Source of the DNA: Bacillus vallismortis
GTDB taxonomy: Bacteria; Bacillota; Bacilli; Bacillales; Bacillaceae
Reading direction: 5' to 3'
DNA: 64,000 nucleotides
Assembly: GCF_004116955.1 (NCBI RefSeq)
Contig: NZ_CP026362.1
Location: 3,632,001-3,696,000 of the forward strand
The stretch's first letter is position 1. Every line of letters starts with the position of its first letter. A model generated the notes under the pieces. The model was not told where the DNA came from, made no database searches, and saw only the letters and a list, made by a program, of their open reading frames with translations. This document shows positions 56,310-64,000 of this stretch, one piece after another. The position numbers and the translations under genes were made by a program.

Positions 56310-57887
56310 TTAGTGATCCTCTTCCAACCGAACGATTTCATCAATGATACGCGCTTGCTCTTGTTCAGCCACTTCGTTTGAGATAATATCTTCCTTTGAT
56401 AAGTTCTCGATCGCTTGGTATTGGGCGTATAACGCATGTTTTTTCAAGATGGTTTGCTGTTTGTTTTTGAGTTCCGGATAGGCTTCGAATAATTGGTTTG
56501 TTTGTTGATGCAGCTGGCTGACCTCTTCTTTGTACTGGTCTGTCAGTTCCCTGGAGACAGCTTCGTGAATCAGCAAATTGTGTTTGACTTGCTGGACTTC
56601 CTGGATAGCGGTTTCTAGCCGGTGCCCCTTTGCAAGCAATGTCTCATATTCCTGATTGCCTTCTTCCTTTTGATTCACGCCTAATCGTTCCAGAAGCGGC
56701 TTGATCGTGAGCCCCTGAACAACAAGAGAGAACAAAACGACACTGAAGGCGAAAATCAGAATGTCTTCACGCCCCGGGAAGTCTCTCGGCAGGCTCAGTA
56801 CGAGTGCAATAGACAGAGAGCCCTTCAGCCCGCCCCAATTGATGGTATGCTTCCATGTCACCGGAAATTTTTTGATAAAGGCCAGACTGATATAGACGGC
56901 GGCACTTCGGGCGATGAGCACAATGACAATGGCCATAATCGCCAAACCCCATTTGTCAGTCAGGTCAATTCTCGTGATTTCAAGTCCCACCATTAAAAAG
57001 ACAAGGGAGTTCGCGAGCAAGGCGGCGACGTCCCAAAAGTTATTAATATTCAGCTTGGTCGTCGGGCTCATGCCGATTTTTGCCCCGTAATTGCCGAAAA
57101 TAAGCGCGGCGACTACGACAGCGATTACGCCGGAAGCACCTGCCATTTCCGCCAATAAAAATGAACTGTAAAACAGAATGATACTAAAAATAATTTCTAA
57201 AGGATAATCATCAAAATACTTGGTGAGCTGGGAAAAGACAAATCCTAGAGCGCCTCCGATGATAAGGCCGAGAGAAATGACTTTGACAAACTCCCACAAG
57301 CCTAAACCAGCGCCTTGGATACCGAGATCCAAATAAGTCATCAAGTAAAAAGCGGAAATATTGAACAGCACAACCGCCAGCCCGTCATTGAACAGGCTTT
57401 CTCCTTCAACGACAATCGACAGCTTTTTCGGCGCGCCGACGCTTTTGAAAATGGACAGCACACTGACTGGGTCTGTCGCACTCATCAGCGCGGCAAACAC
57501 AAATGCCGCCGGAATGGCTAAATGCATCAGCCACATGGAAGAAAAGCCGACGATCAGAAACGAGATGAGCGTGCCGCCGAAGGCCAGCGCTAGAACGGGA
57601 CGCTTATTTTCTCGCAAATGGGAAAAGGGCAGCTTCAGCGCCGCTTCTCCTAATAAAGCCGGCAAGAACAGCGTAATGATGACGAAGTTAAAGACTTCGC
57701 CCTCAGTGATAAAATCTTTCAGCGGTTCAAAAAGCGGAATATGTACAAGTCCAATGATCGTTCCGACAATCACGAGCGCTATCGGATAAGGCTGCTTGCA
57801 CTTCTTGGCAATCGCAGTGATCCCTGCTGCAATCATAACCAGCAAAAAACCGAGTTCGAAAATATGATGCAAATCTAAGTGCTCCAT
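56310..57887 (-). CDS. NhaP-type Na+/H+ antiporter (CPA1)
   Basis: 525 residues: about 12 membrane helices in the first 410, then a charged cytoplasmic helical tail of ~115. Ion-binding motifs of CPA1 antiporters: ATDPVSVL (Asp of TDP) and VEGESLFNDGLAVV (Asn-Asp of the ND motif), plus GGLKGSLSIALVLSLP. Length and type recall NhaG, an antiporter reported from B. subtilis ATCC 9372 and absent from 168; that identification is from memory. It occupies the site where 168 carries other yxa genes. Stands alone behind its own terminator. Confidence 0.88.
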   Translation of the reverse strand: MEHLDLHHIFELGFLLVMIAAGITAIAKKCKQPYPIALVIVGTIIGLVHIPLFEPLKDFITEGEVFNFVIITLFLPALLGEAALKLPFSHLRENKRPVLALAFGGTLISFLIVGFSSMWLMHLAIPAAFVFAALMSATDPVSVLSIFKSVGAPKKLSIVVEGESLFNDGLAVVLFNISAFYLMTYLDLGIQGAGLGLWEFVKVISLGLIIGGALGFVFSQLTKYFDDYPLEIIFSIILFYSSFLLAEMAGASGVIAVVVAALIFGNYGAKIGMSPTTKLNINNFWDVAALLANSLVFLMVGLEITRIDLTDKWGLAIMAIVIVLIARSAAVYISLAFIKKFPVTWKHTINWGGLKGSLSIALVLSLPRDFPGREDILIFAFSVVLFSLVVQGLTIKPLLERLGVNQKEEGNQEYETLLAKGHRLETAIQEVQQVKHNLLIHEAVSRELTDQYKEEVSQLHQQTNQLFEAYPELKNKQQTILKKHALYAQYQAIENLSKEDIISNEVAEQEQARIIDEIVRLEEDH

Positions 57888-58121
57888 TAGAACCTCCTTT
57901 TGTGAATTGTAGAACTAACACATTACCCTCATTTTGTCATTTGTAATCATATCATATGTAAAACAGCCCTTTGCCAGTCTGCAGAAAAGCAAAAAAGCAG
58001 GCAAACGGCCGGCTTTGGTTGTTTATTCTATAAGCCAATGGAATTGACTATACTCACTCGATACATGGGAACGAACGTATCAAGTCTAGTATAATCATAA
58101 AATAAAAAAGGGTGAAAAACC

Positions 58122-58624
58122 ATGTCGTTTTCCAAAAAAACACTTTTTGTTGGCGTAATTATAGTATTTTTAATAGGAATTGTTTACTTTCATCATAAAA
58201 ATTCAAATTCTAATCAATCATCAGTTAAATCTTCTGGAGGGGATCATCGCGTGAACATAGATGAAAAAAATGAACAACAAAAGGCAGAAGAATACGCTGA
58301 AAACATGAAGCCAAAAATAAAGGAAAAACTGAAAAAAGACGATATCCATCATTTTGTTAATGGTATACATTTAATAACGATGTCTCAATCAGTCCAATGG
58401 GAATGATCGAACTAACAGGGTAGGTAAACAACAATCCTGAAAAATTCTCATTCGATGTCTCTTTGAGATATGGAACTGATAAAGTAGATTCCATAGGTTA
58501 TGATAAAGACTTAGCGGACCGATTTGAAAACTGGGATGATTTTGATAAAGAGGTCAAAGAAGACTTTTTAAATAGTTTATCGAAAGAAGAACGAGAACAA
58601 TATTTAAAAGACATAGGGGAATAA
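58122..58624 (+). pseudogene. DUF1433-like lipoprotein/membrane protein, frameshifted and with nonsense codon
   Basis: The N-terminal part (MSFSKKTLFVGVIIVFLIGIVYF, one membrane segment or signal anchor) is open to 58406. Homologous-looking text resumes in another frame from about 58367 (TFNNDVSISPMGMIELTG), hits TAG at 58421-58423, then continues (VNNNPEKFSFDVSLRYGTD...) to TAA at 58622. One missing base near 58364-58367 plus one point mutation would restore about 166 residues of a DUF1433-type protein, such as the yxiG group that accompanies polymorphic toxins in Bacillus. AT-rich; likely a decayed accessory gene. Confidence 0.75.
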
Positions 58625-58626
58625 AA

Positions 58627-58654
58627 TAAACAGGCAAAACGCCTGTTTATTTTT
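58627..58654. terminator. Bidirectional terminator
   Basis: ATAAACAGGC and GCCTGTTTAT pair around AAAAC, flanked by A and T runs; serves the pseudogene and yxnA. Confidence 0.85.
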
Positions 58655-58663
58655 GTGATCGGT

Positions 58664-59734
58664 TTACTTTCTCCTCTTCGATATCCCCCAAGCCACCAGT
58701 CCGGCAACGACTGCAGCCGATACAATCGGTCGTTTTGTGGCTTTCGCGTAATAGCTTCTTGACCGCATCCATCCTTTGTTTGTGCCCCTGTCATGCATGC
58801 CGTATCCCGCTTCATAAAGCGCGCTTTCTTCACGCGGTTTGGACGGTCTTTCGGCATGCTGGCTGTGGTACATGATTTTTTCCATTAGTTTGTCGGTCAG
58901 CCGGGGGAAAAGAGCGCCCAGCATGGCGATGGCTTTTGCCTGTGATCCGATGTACATGTCGCGCTTCGGGTGTTCAGCTGCAAACAGGATGGCTTCGGCG
59001 ACCGCTTCCGGCGGGTAGATCATCGAGCGGTAATGAGCCGGCTGTTTGTCGAGGTAGCTGTGAGCATGCTCGTTGTAGGGCGTGTCAATTCTGCCAGGAT
59101 GGATGAGCGTAACCGAGACGGGTGCCTGTTCTTTTTCAAGCTCCATCCGGATGCTTTCCGTCCAGCCGTGAAGCGCAAATTTGGCTGACGCATATGTGGA
59201 TTGAATGACAGTTCCTCTGTCGCCAAATAGGCTGCCTACATTGATGAGTGCGCCCGGTTCGCCTCTATTGGTATAGTGTTTGACTGCCGCTCTTGTACCG
59301 TAAACAGGCCCCCAGAAGTTTGTGTCGTACATGCGCTTCATGTCTTCAACAGTGACATCCATGGCGTGTCCGAAAATCGAGACGGCGGCATTGTTGACCC
59401 ATGTGTCAAAACGGCCATATGTGCTGATCGCGGTTTCTGCGATGCGGTTCACGTCTTCCTCTTTTCCGACATCCGCTTTCACCCATATCGCTTCATGCCC
59501 TTTTTCCTCTAATTTTTCAGTGAGTTCCTTCAAAGCCTCATCATTTCGAGCTGCCGCCACAACCTTTGCGCCTTTTTCAGCTGCCATTCGTGCCGTGACA
59601 AGGCCGATCCCGCTCGTAGCGCCGGTAATGACGATCACTTGATCCTTGAGTTTTTTCAGTTTAAGCTTCGTTTTCATGCCTGTGTTTTGTTGTTCAAGTC
59701 TTTCTGTATTCGTGACTGAATAATCGTTTGTCAT
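58664..59734 (-). CDS. yxnA: Short-chain dehydrogenase/reductase YxnA
   Basis: 356 residues. Classical SDR core (about 30-270): cofactor motif TGATSGIGLVTA, NNAA, catalytic Ser in VGSLFGDRG, and YASAKFAL (Tyr-x-x-x-Lys). A C-terminal ~85-residue extension ends in a hydrophobic segment and basic tail (VVAGLVAWGISKRRK), so it is probably membrane-attached. ATG 59734 follows TAGGAGGGA; codons further upstream lack a site. Substrate unknown. Divergent from yxaF. Confidence 0.88.
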   Translation of the reverse strand: MTNDYSVTNTERLEQQNTGMKTKLKLKKLKDQVIVITGATSGIGLVTARMAAEKGAKVVAAARNDEALKELTEKLEEKGHEAIWVKADVGKEEDVNRIAETAISTYGRFDTWVNNAAVSIFGHAMDVTVEDMKRMYDTNFWGPVYGTRAAVKHYTNRGEPGALINVGSLFGDRGTVIQSTYASAKFALHGWTESIRMELEKEQAPVSVTLIHPGRIDTPYNEHAHSYLDKQPAHYRSMIYPPEAVAEAILFAAEHPKRDMYIGSQAKAIAMLGALFPRLTDKLMEKIMYHSQHAERPSKPREESALYEAGYGMHDRGTNKGWMRSRSYYAKATKRPIVSAAVVAGLVAWGISKRRK

Positions 59735-59795
59735 TGAGATCCCTCCTAGACGCTGTTTTTCTACATTTACCCTATCCGGGAGGGTCTTACCCTTT

Positions 59796-59824
59796 TTGAC
59801 AATCACAGGGTTCTTTTTTATATT
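59796..59824 (+). promoter_or_regulatory. yxaF promoter
   Basis: TTGACA, 17 bases, TATATT, ending 38 bases before the yxaF start codon. Confidence 0.7.
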
Positions 59825-59862
59825 ATATAAGTCGCTTTACCATACCTAGGAGGGAATGTTTT

Positions 59863-60438
59863 ATGACTAGCAGAGGAGATTCACGTGAAAAAATTCTTCA
59901 CACGGCGTCACGTCTGTTCCAGCTGCAAGGATATCACGCGACGGGTTTGAACCAGATTGTGAAAGAAAGCGGTGCTCCGAAGGGATCGCTTTATCACTTT
60001 TTCCCGAACGGCAAAGAAGAATTAGCGATTGAAGCGGTTACATATACAGGAAAACTGATTGAATATCTGATACAGCAAAGCATGGATGAAACCTCTGATC
60101 CAATAGAAGCGATTCAGCAATTTATCAAAAAAACAGCCAGCCAGTTTGACAATACACAAAGCATTCAAGGCCTTCCGGTTGGTTTGCTGGCGAGTGAGAC
60201 TGCGTTAATCAGTGAACCGCTGCGGACGGTTTGCATGAAGGTGTTTAAAAGCTGGGAAGCTGGTTTTGCCAGAAAACTAATGGAAAACGGATTTGCAGAA
60301 GAAGAAGCAAATCAGCTCGGAATGCTGGTCAATACGATGATTGAGGGCGGTATCATGCTTTCGTTAACGAATAAAGACAAAACACCCCTTCTTCTCATCG
60401 CCGATCAAATTCCAGTGCTTGTGAGAAAAAAAGGGTAG
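59863..60438 (+). CDS. yxaF: TetR-family repressor YxaF (QdoR)
   Basis: 191 residues. N-terminal helix-turn-helix about 8-55 (ILHTASRLFQLQGYHATGLNQIVKESGAPKGSLYHF), C-terminal LmrA/YxaF-type ligand domain (LPVGLLASETA). With its paralogue LmrA it represses qdoI-yxaH and lmrAB and is released by flavonoids such as quercetin and fisetin. Ribosome site CTAGGAGGG. Followed 80 bases later by qdoI. Confidence 0.93.
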   Translation: MTSRGDSREKILHTASRLFQLQGYHATGLNQIVKESGAPKGSLYHFFPNGKEELAIEAVTYTGKLIEYLIQQSMDETSDPIEAIQQFIKKTASQFDNTQSIQGLPVGLLASETALISEPLRTVCMKVFKSWEAGFARKLMENGFAEEEANQLGMLVNTMIEGGIMLSLTNKDKTPLLLIADQIPVLVRKKG

Positions 60439-60442
60439 CATT

Positions 60443-60485
60443 TTGTTATCCTTTCTCCTACAATTATATAGAACGGTCTAGTTAT
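60443..60485 (+). promoter_or_regulatory. qdoI promoter overlapped by a LmrA/YxaF box
   Basis: TTGTTA, 18 bases, TATAGA (60467-60472). The -10 lies within the near-palindrome ATAGAACGGTCTAG (60468-60481), flanked by ATATA/TATAT, which fits the LmrA/YxaF box (AtAgAcCrRtCtat type). Confidence 0.8.
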
Positions 60486-60519
60486 ATATGAAGACTGGTT
60501 TAAACTGGAGGAACGATTG

Positions 60520-61533
60520 ATGAAAACATTACGTGAACATTCATTGCCAAAAGAAAAAATGCCATATTTGCTCCGCAACGGAGAAGGCGAGCGCTATTTG
60601 TTCGGCAGACAGGTTGCCACGGTGATGGCGAATGGGAAGAGCACAGGCGATCTATTTGAGATCGTGCTGCTTTCCGGGGGAAAAGGAGATGCTTTTCCGC
60701 TCCACGTCCACAAGGACACACATGAAGGGATTCTCGTTTTGGACGGGAAGCTTGAGCTGACGATTGATGGAGAACGCTATTTATTAGTATCAGGCGATTA
60801 TGCGAACATTCCAGCCGGAACACCGCACAGCTACCGGATGCAGAGCCACAGAACGCGACTGGTGTCTTACACGATGAAAGGAAATGTGGCGCACATGTAT
60901 TCCGTGATTGGAAATCCATATGCTCACGTTGAACATCCGCCGCACGTAAGCGAAGAGGTGTCAAACGAGCGATTTGCAGAAGCAGCCGCTGAGGCGGACA
61001 TTGCATTTCTGGATGAAGAGAAGCCTGCCGGTGCGGCGAAATTAGCGGAACGTACAGAGCTTCCGGATGGAGCTGTTCCATACGTGCTTGAGTCTGGAGA
61101 AGGCGACCGCCTATTGACGGGAGATCAGCTTCACCGCATAGTGGCTGCACAAAAAAATACAGAAGGCCAGTTTATCGTCGTCGTATCAGACGGCCCTAAA
61201 GGCGACCGAATCGTTGATCACTACCATGAACATCATACAGAAACATTTTATTGCCTAGAAGGGCAGATGACGATGTGGGCAAATGGCCAAGAAATCCAGC
61301 TGAGCCCTGGAGATTTTCTGCATGTTCCTGCGAATACGGTTCACTCCTATCGTTTGGATTCCCATTACACAAAGATGGTGGGCGTATTGGTTCCTGGCTT
61401 ATTTGAACCGTTTTTCCGGACGCTAGGTGAGCCGTACGAAGGCCACATCTTCCCAAGTGAGCCTCGGGCTCTGCGCTTTGATCGTGTGTTGCAGAATATC
61501 GAAGCACTAGATTTAAAGGTAATGAAACCATAA
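60520..61533 (+). CDS. qdoI: Quercetin 2,3-dioxygenase QdoI (YxaG)
   Basis: 337-residue bicupin. The N-terminal cupin binds metal through His62, His64 and Glu69 (LHVHKDTHEG) and a later His in AGTPHSYR (near 103); the C-terminal cupin repeats the pattern (DHYHEHHTET, PANTVHSYR). It opens ring C of flavonols with release of CO. ATG 60520 follows GGAGGAACGAT; the TTG directly before it is not needed. Downstream of its own repressor, with yxaH next in the regulon. Confidence 0.96.
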   Translation: MKTLREHSLPKEKMPYLLRNGEGERYLFGRQVATVMANGKSTGDLFEIVLLSGGKGDAFPLHVHKDTHEGILVLDGKLELTIDGERYLLVSGDYANIPAGTPHSYRMQSHRTRLVSYTMKGNVAHMYSVIGNPYAHVEHPPHVSEEVSNERFAEAAAEADIAFLDEEKPAGAAKLAERTELPDGAVPYVLESGEGDRLLTGDQLHRIVAAQKNTEGQFIVVVSDGPKGDRIVDHYHEHHTETFYCLEGQMTMWANGQEIQLSPGDFLHVPANTVHSYRLDSHYTKMVGVLVPGLFEPFFRTLGEPYEGHIFPSEPRALRFDRVLQNIEALDLKVMKP

Positions 61534-61640
61534 AGATGACAAGATTGTAAGATTTCCATACCTGCCTGACATCTAAATCGATGTTTCCGCGCTCCTCTTT
61601 TTTATACCCTTAAGGTACAGAAAAAAGGAGCGTGATGGCT

Positions 61641-62849
61641 ATGTCTTCATTACATCCGATTTCGGCAAATGAACGGATTGGCGTGCTTGATGTGCTAAGG
61701 GGAATAGCGATTTTCGGCATCTTATTTGTCAATCTGGCACATTTCAGTTATCCGGATATGTATTTGTCGATGCTTGGGAAAGAGAACTTTTTTACGGAAA
61801 AGTGGTCAAAAGCCGATTTTGCAGTAGCAGACATACTGACATTCTTCATCCAAACAAAGTGTATTTTATTGTTTTCCTTTTTATTTGGATTTGGCATGGT
61901 TGTTATGAGGGAGAGGACAGAAAGCAAAGGGAAACGATTTGTTCCGTTATATGCGAGAAGGTTAACGGCGCTTCTCTTTTTTGGGACGATTCATGCCCTT
62001 TTGATATGGGACGGTGACATTTTGATGGAATACGCCCTGCTCGGCTTTGTCCTGCTCTTATTTCGGAAAGCAACGCCGAAAACACTGTTGATATGGGCGG
62101 TCTCTTTGTATCTTTTGTTTACGGTCCCGTTCATTTTGGCAAACTTTTATCAATCTAATGGACAGGAAGGGGCAGAAGCTGCAGTTCACCAGGCACAGCA
62201 AGCGCTCCATGTTTACGGAAGCGGCAGCTTGAAGGAGATTGCGGAACAGCGGATTCGTGATCGTCTCGTTTACATGTCTTCGAATGGCATGCTTACGTAT
62301 AACCCGATCAGCTTTTTCTTTGCATCCATTCCTTATTTCAGCATGTTTTTGCTGGGAGCTGCGGCGGCGAAGTCACGCTATTTGCACGAGCTCGGAAAGC
62401 ATCGCAAAGGATTAAAAAGAGTGTGGATGGCTGGGTTAGTCATCGGCATCAGCGCCCATGTTGTGTACAGTGTAACGGATAGGGAAGTGTTTTTGCTGAT
62501 TGGCGCGCCTTTTCTCATGTTTTTCTATATCACAACAGTTGTCTATCTTTATCATAAAACAAGAGTGAAAGCCGTGCTGCAATCTTTCTCCGCTGTTGGA
62601 CGGATGGCACTTACCAATTATCTGATGCAGTCTATCGTGTGTACGTGGATATTCTATCATTACGGCTTGGGGCTGTACGGGAAAGTGTATCCTGCTGCTG
62701 GCGTATTTTTGACGATTGCGGTTTGTGCCGTTCAAACGGTCTTCAGCCATCTGTGGCTTCGTTTGTTTAAGATGGGGCCGTTTGAGTGGCTGTGGAGAAG
62801 CGCTGCGTATTTGTCGTGGCAGCCTATGGTAAAAAAAGCAAAAGTCTAG
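61641..62849 (+). CDS. yxaH: DUF418-family membrane protein YxaH
   Basis: 402 residues with about eight membrane helices. N-terminal RIGVLDVLRGIAIFGILFVN is the DUF418/heparan-acyltransferase-like first helix, and the C-terminal half (NYLMQSIVCTWIFYHYGLGLYG...) is the DUF418 domain. Possibly a transporter or acyltransferase; co-regulated with qdoI, hence linked to flavonoid response. Start 61641 is ten bases from AAGGAG; ATG 61635 is too close. Confidence 0.88.
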   Translation: MSSLHPISANERIGVLDVLRGIAIFGILFVNLAHFSYPDMYLSMLGKENFFTEKWSKADFAVADILTFFIQTKCILLFSFLFGFGMVVMRERTESKGKRFVPLYARRLTALLFFGTIHALLIWDGDILMEYALLGFVLLLFRKATPKTLLIWAVSLYLLFTVPFILANFYQSNGQEGAEAAVHQAQQALHVYGSGSLKEIAEQRIRDRLVYMSSNGMLTYNPISFFFASIPYFSMFLLGAAAAKSRYLHELGKHRKGLKRVWMAGLVIGISAHVVYSVTDREVFLLIGAPFLMFFYITTVVYLYHKTRVKAVLQSFSAVGRMALTNYLMQSIVCTWIFYHYGLGLYGKVYPAAGVFLTIAVCAVQTVFSHLWLRLFKMGPFEWLWRSAAYLSWQPMVKKAKV

Positions 62850-62880
62850 ACTCCTATTGGCGTCTAGACTTTTTTTCTTT
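62842..62880. terminator. Terminator yxaH/yxaI
   Basis: AAAGTCTAGAC and GTCTAGACTTT form an 11-base perfect stem followed by T residues. Confidence 0.92.
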
Positions 62881-63335
62881 TATTTATACACGACACGTGT
62901 TTTGCAAATGATGTCATGCAGGCCTTTTTTCTCTCCAAAACCGATCATGATAAATCCAATATAAAAGATGATTCCAGATAAGATATAGGCGAAGTAACGG
63001 CCGATTGCCTGTCCGACAGAAACCCGTTCGCCTTGTTCATTGACCACTTTCAAGCCAAGAATTTTTTTGCCGAGTGTGCCCTGCATTTTAGAAGCTGTAA
63101 GCAGACCGTAATATAACACACAGATGATGAGCATGATCAGCATGGTAGGCAAAAATGCGAACGTCATGTATTTCACGAGATACTCCTCTTCTGTCATGTA
63201 TGGGTCTGTTGCCACAGATCCAGCTATAAACACGCTATTGATAATAAATAGAATAATATAACTAGGAACAGATACAATAATGCCATCGATAAAATAAGCT
63301 AAAAAACGAATCCAAAATCCTGCTGGTTTTTCCAT
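62880..63335 (-). CDS. yxaI: RDD-family membrane protein YxaI
   Basis: 151 residues. The RDD family signature is in the first helix (GFWIRFLAYFIDGIIV, with R and D), a second in GTLGKKILGLKVVNEQGERVS, and the last helix region ends KKGLHDIICKTRVV. Three to four membrane segments. ATG 63335 lies behind AAAGGAGAG; the frame is open further up without a site. Some RDD proteins are ion transporters; role here unknown. Confidence 0.88.
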   Translation of the reverse strand: MEKPAGFWIRFLAYFIDGIIVSVPSYIILFIINSVFIAGSVATDPYMTEEEYLVKYMTFAFLPTMLIMLIICVLYYGLLTASKMQGTLGKKILGLKVVNEQGERVSVGQAIGRYFAYILSGIIFYIGFIMIGFGEKKGLHDIICKTRVVYK

Positions 63336-63567
63336 GTATTTTTCTCTCTCCTTTGAATTAATCTGGAATAGTATACTTTGAAAAAATAACATATGCAATA
63401 TGATATGGTGATAAAATCCTGATATGCCTGAAAAATGAGTCTTTTATCCTCTGTTTTTTACTATATGAATATCCCGGTAAAATCTAAATTGATTGTATAT
63501 TGAATTCACCAGCTGGATAACCCATAATAAAAAAGGATAATATTTCTATTCGAGGGGGAGGAGTTTG

Positions 63568-63984
63568 ATGTCTAGAAAAAAAAGCGTGGCGATCATGACA
63601 GTCATTTCTGCTTTTCTTTTCTGCGCTATGATTGCTGCGGCTTCACTTTCGCCGCTGTCCGAAACGGGCGGGGCGGCCAATCAGTTCAACTCAGTCGGCA
63701 TGTGGTCAGCTATTGGTATGGTCCTTGTGTTGTACTTCATTCCTTTTCTCATTTATATGCTTGGAGTAGATGCGATGAGGTATGTCATGGCGGTGCTTTG
63801 CGCCTTTGGGCTGCTGATTCACTTGTCTACGGCCGGTTTTATCTTGCTGTTTGGCCTATTCAGTGAAGATCTCCTTTCTGAGGTGATCTTTGTGATTGGA
63901 GTTTGTCTCGCTGCGGCAGCTGTCAATGTTATTTGGTTTGTGGCTGCATTTCGTTCAGATTCTAAAAAAGCTGCCATTTTCTAA
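63568..63984 (+). CDS. yxaJ: Small membrane protein YxaJ
   Basis: 138 residues with four predicted membrane helices (about 8-28, 46-66, 71-92, 103-127). ATG 63568 follows GGGGGAGGAG; a TTG directly upstream could also be used. No catalytic motif. The name rests on position next to yxaI. The gene ends 16 bases before the window edge. Confidence 0.65.
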   Translation: MSRKKSVAIMTVISAFLFCAMIAAASLSPLSETGGAANQFNSVGMWSAIGMVLVLYFIPFLIYMLGVDAMRYVMAVLCAFGLLIHLSTAGFILLFGLFSEDLLSEVIFVIGVCLAAAAVNVIWFVAAFRSDSKKAAIF

Positions 63985-64000
63985 ACGAGTAGAGTGAACA

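Overview
The window is a chromosomal segment of a Bacillus subtilis-group bacterium. The proteins of rplI, dnaC, purA, walRKHIJ, rocRDEF, rapG-phrG, gntRKPZ, yxaABFGHI and others read as near-identical to what I remember of B. subtilis 168, and the gene order is that of the origin-proximal arm between gdpP and the yxa cluster. It is not strain 168 itself: several loci differ (intact beta-glucoside PTS, NhaP-type antiporter, extra pyruvyltransferase, a Fic gene, a large STAND ATPase). All comparisons with 168 come from memory, not from a search.

Layout. 1-6220: end of gdpP, rplI, yycB-yycE small genes, dnaC helicase, purA with PurR boxes. 6281-6859: four-tRNA cluster (Lys, Glu, Asp, Phe). 6860-14076: the essential WalRK two-component operon with its accessory proteins and protease HtrC. 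14129-19856: arginine/ornithine catabolism (RocR activator, sigma-54 promoter, rocDEF). 19860-26886: RapG-PhrG quorum module, the yycN-yycR accessory genes, a DnaA-box cluster around yyzF, and rlmH. 27156-31854: AT-rich island directly after rlmH holding an Avs-like (nuclease-STAND ATPase-repeat) antiphage protein whose frame is split in two. 32321-34246: fbp. 34749-38272: the epipeptide operon epeXEPAB (yydFGHIJ). 38298-42722: YydK regulator with a divergent beta-glucoside PTS and BglA. 42924-48253: pyruvyltransferase-like gene, a fic gene bracketed by a 105-bp direct repeat of the ahpF 3' end, and ahpCF with a PerR-type promoter. 48538-56306: gluconate operon gntRKPZ, glycerate kinase and yxaB. 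56310-63984: Na+/H+ antiporter, a broken DUF1433 gene, SDR yxnA, the flavonoid-responsive yxaF/qdoI/yxaH group and small membrane proteins.

The core genes are syntenic and conserved; the novelty lies in accessory inserts at three junctions (rlmH-fbp, pyruvyltransferase-ahpF, yxaB-yxnA). The two points most worth checking are the split Avs-like gene at the rlmH 3' end and the fic cassette sitting between two ahpF 3' ends, where the partial copy differs from the intact gene only at synonymous sites up to the break, which suggests it came from another lineage rather than from local duplication. Two accessory genes (yycQ, DUF1433) are visibly decayed.
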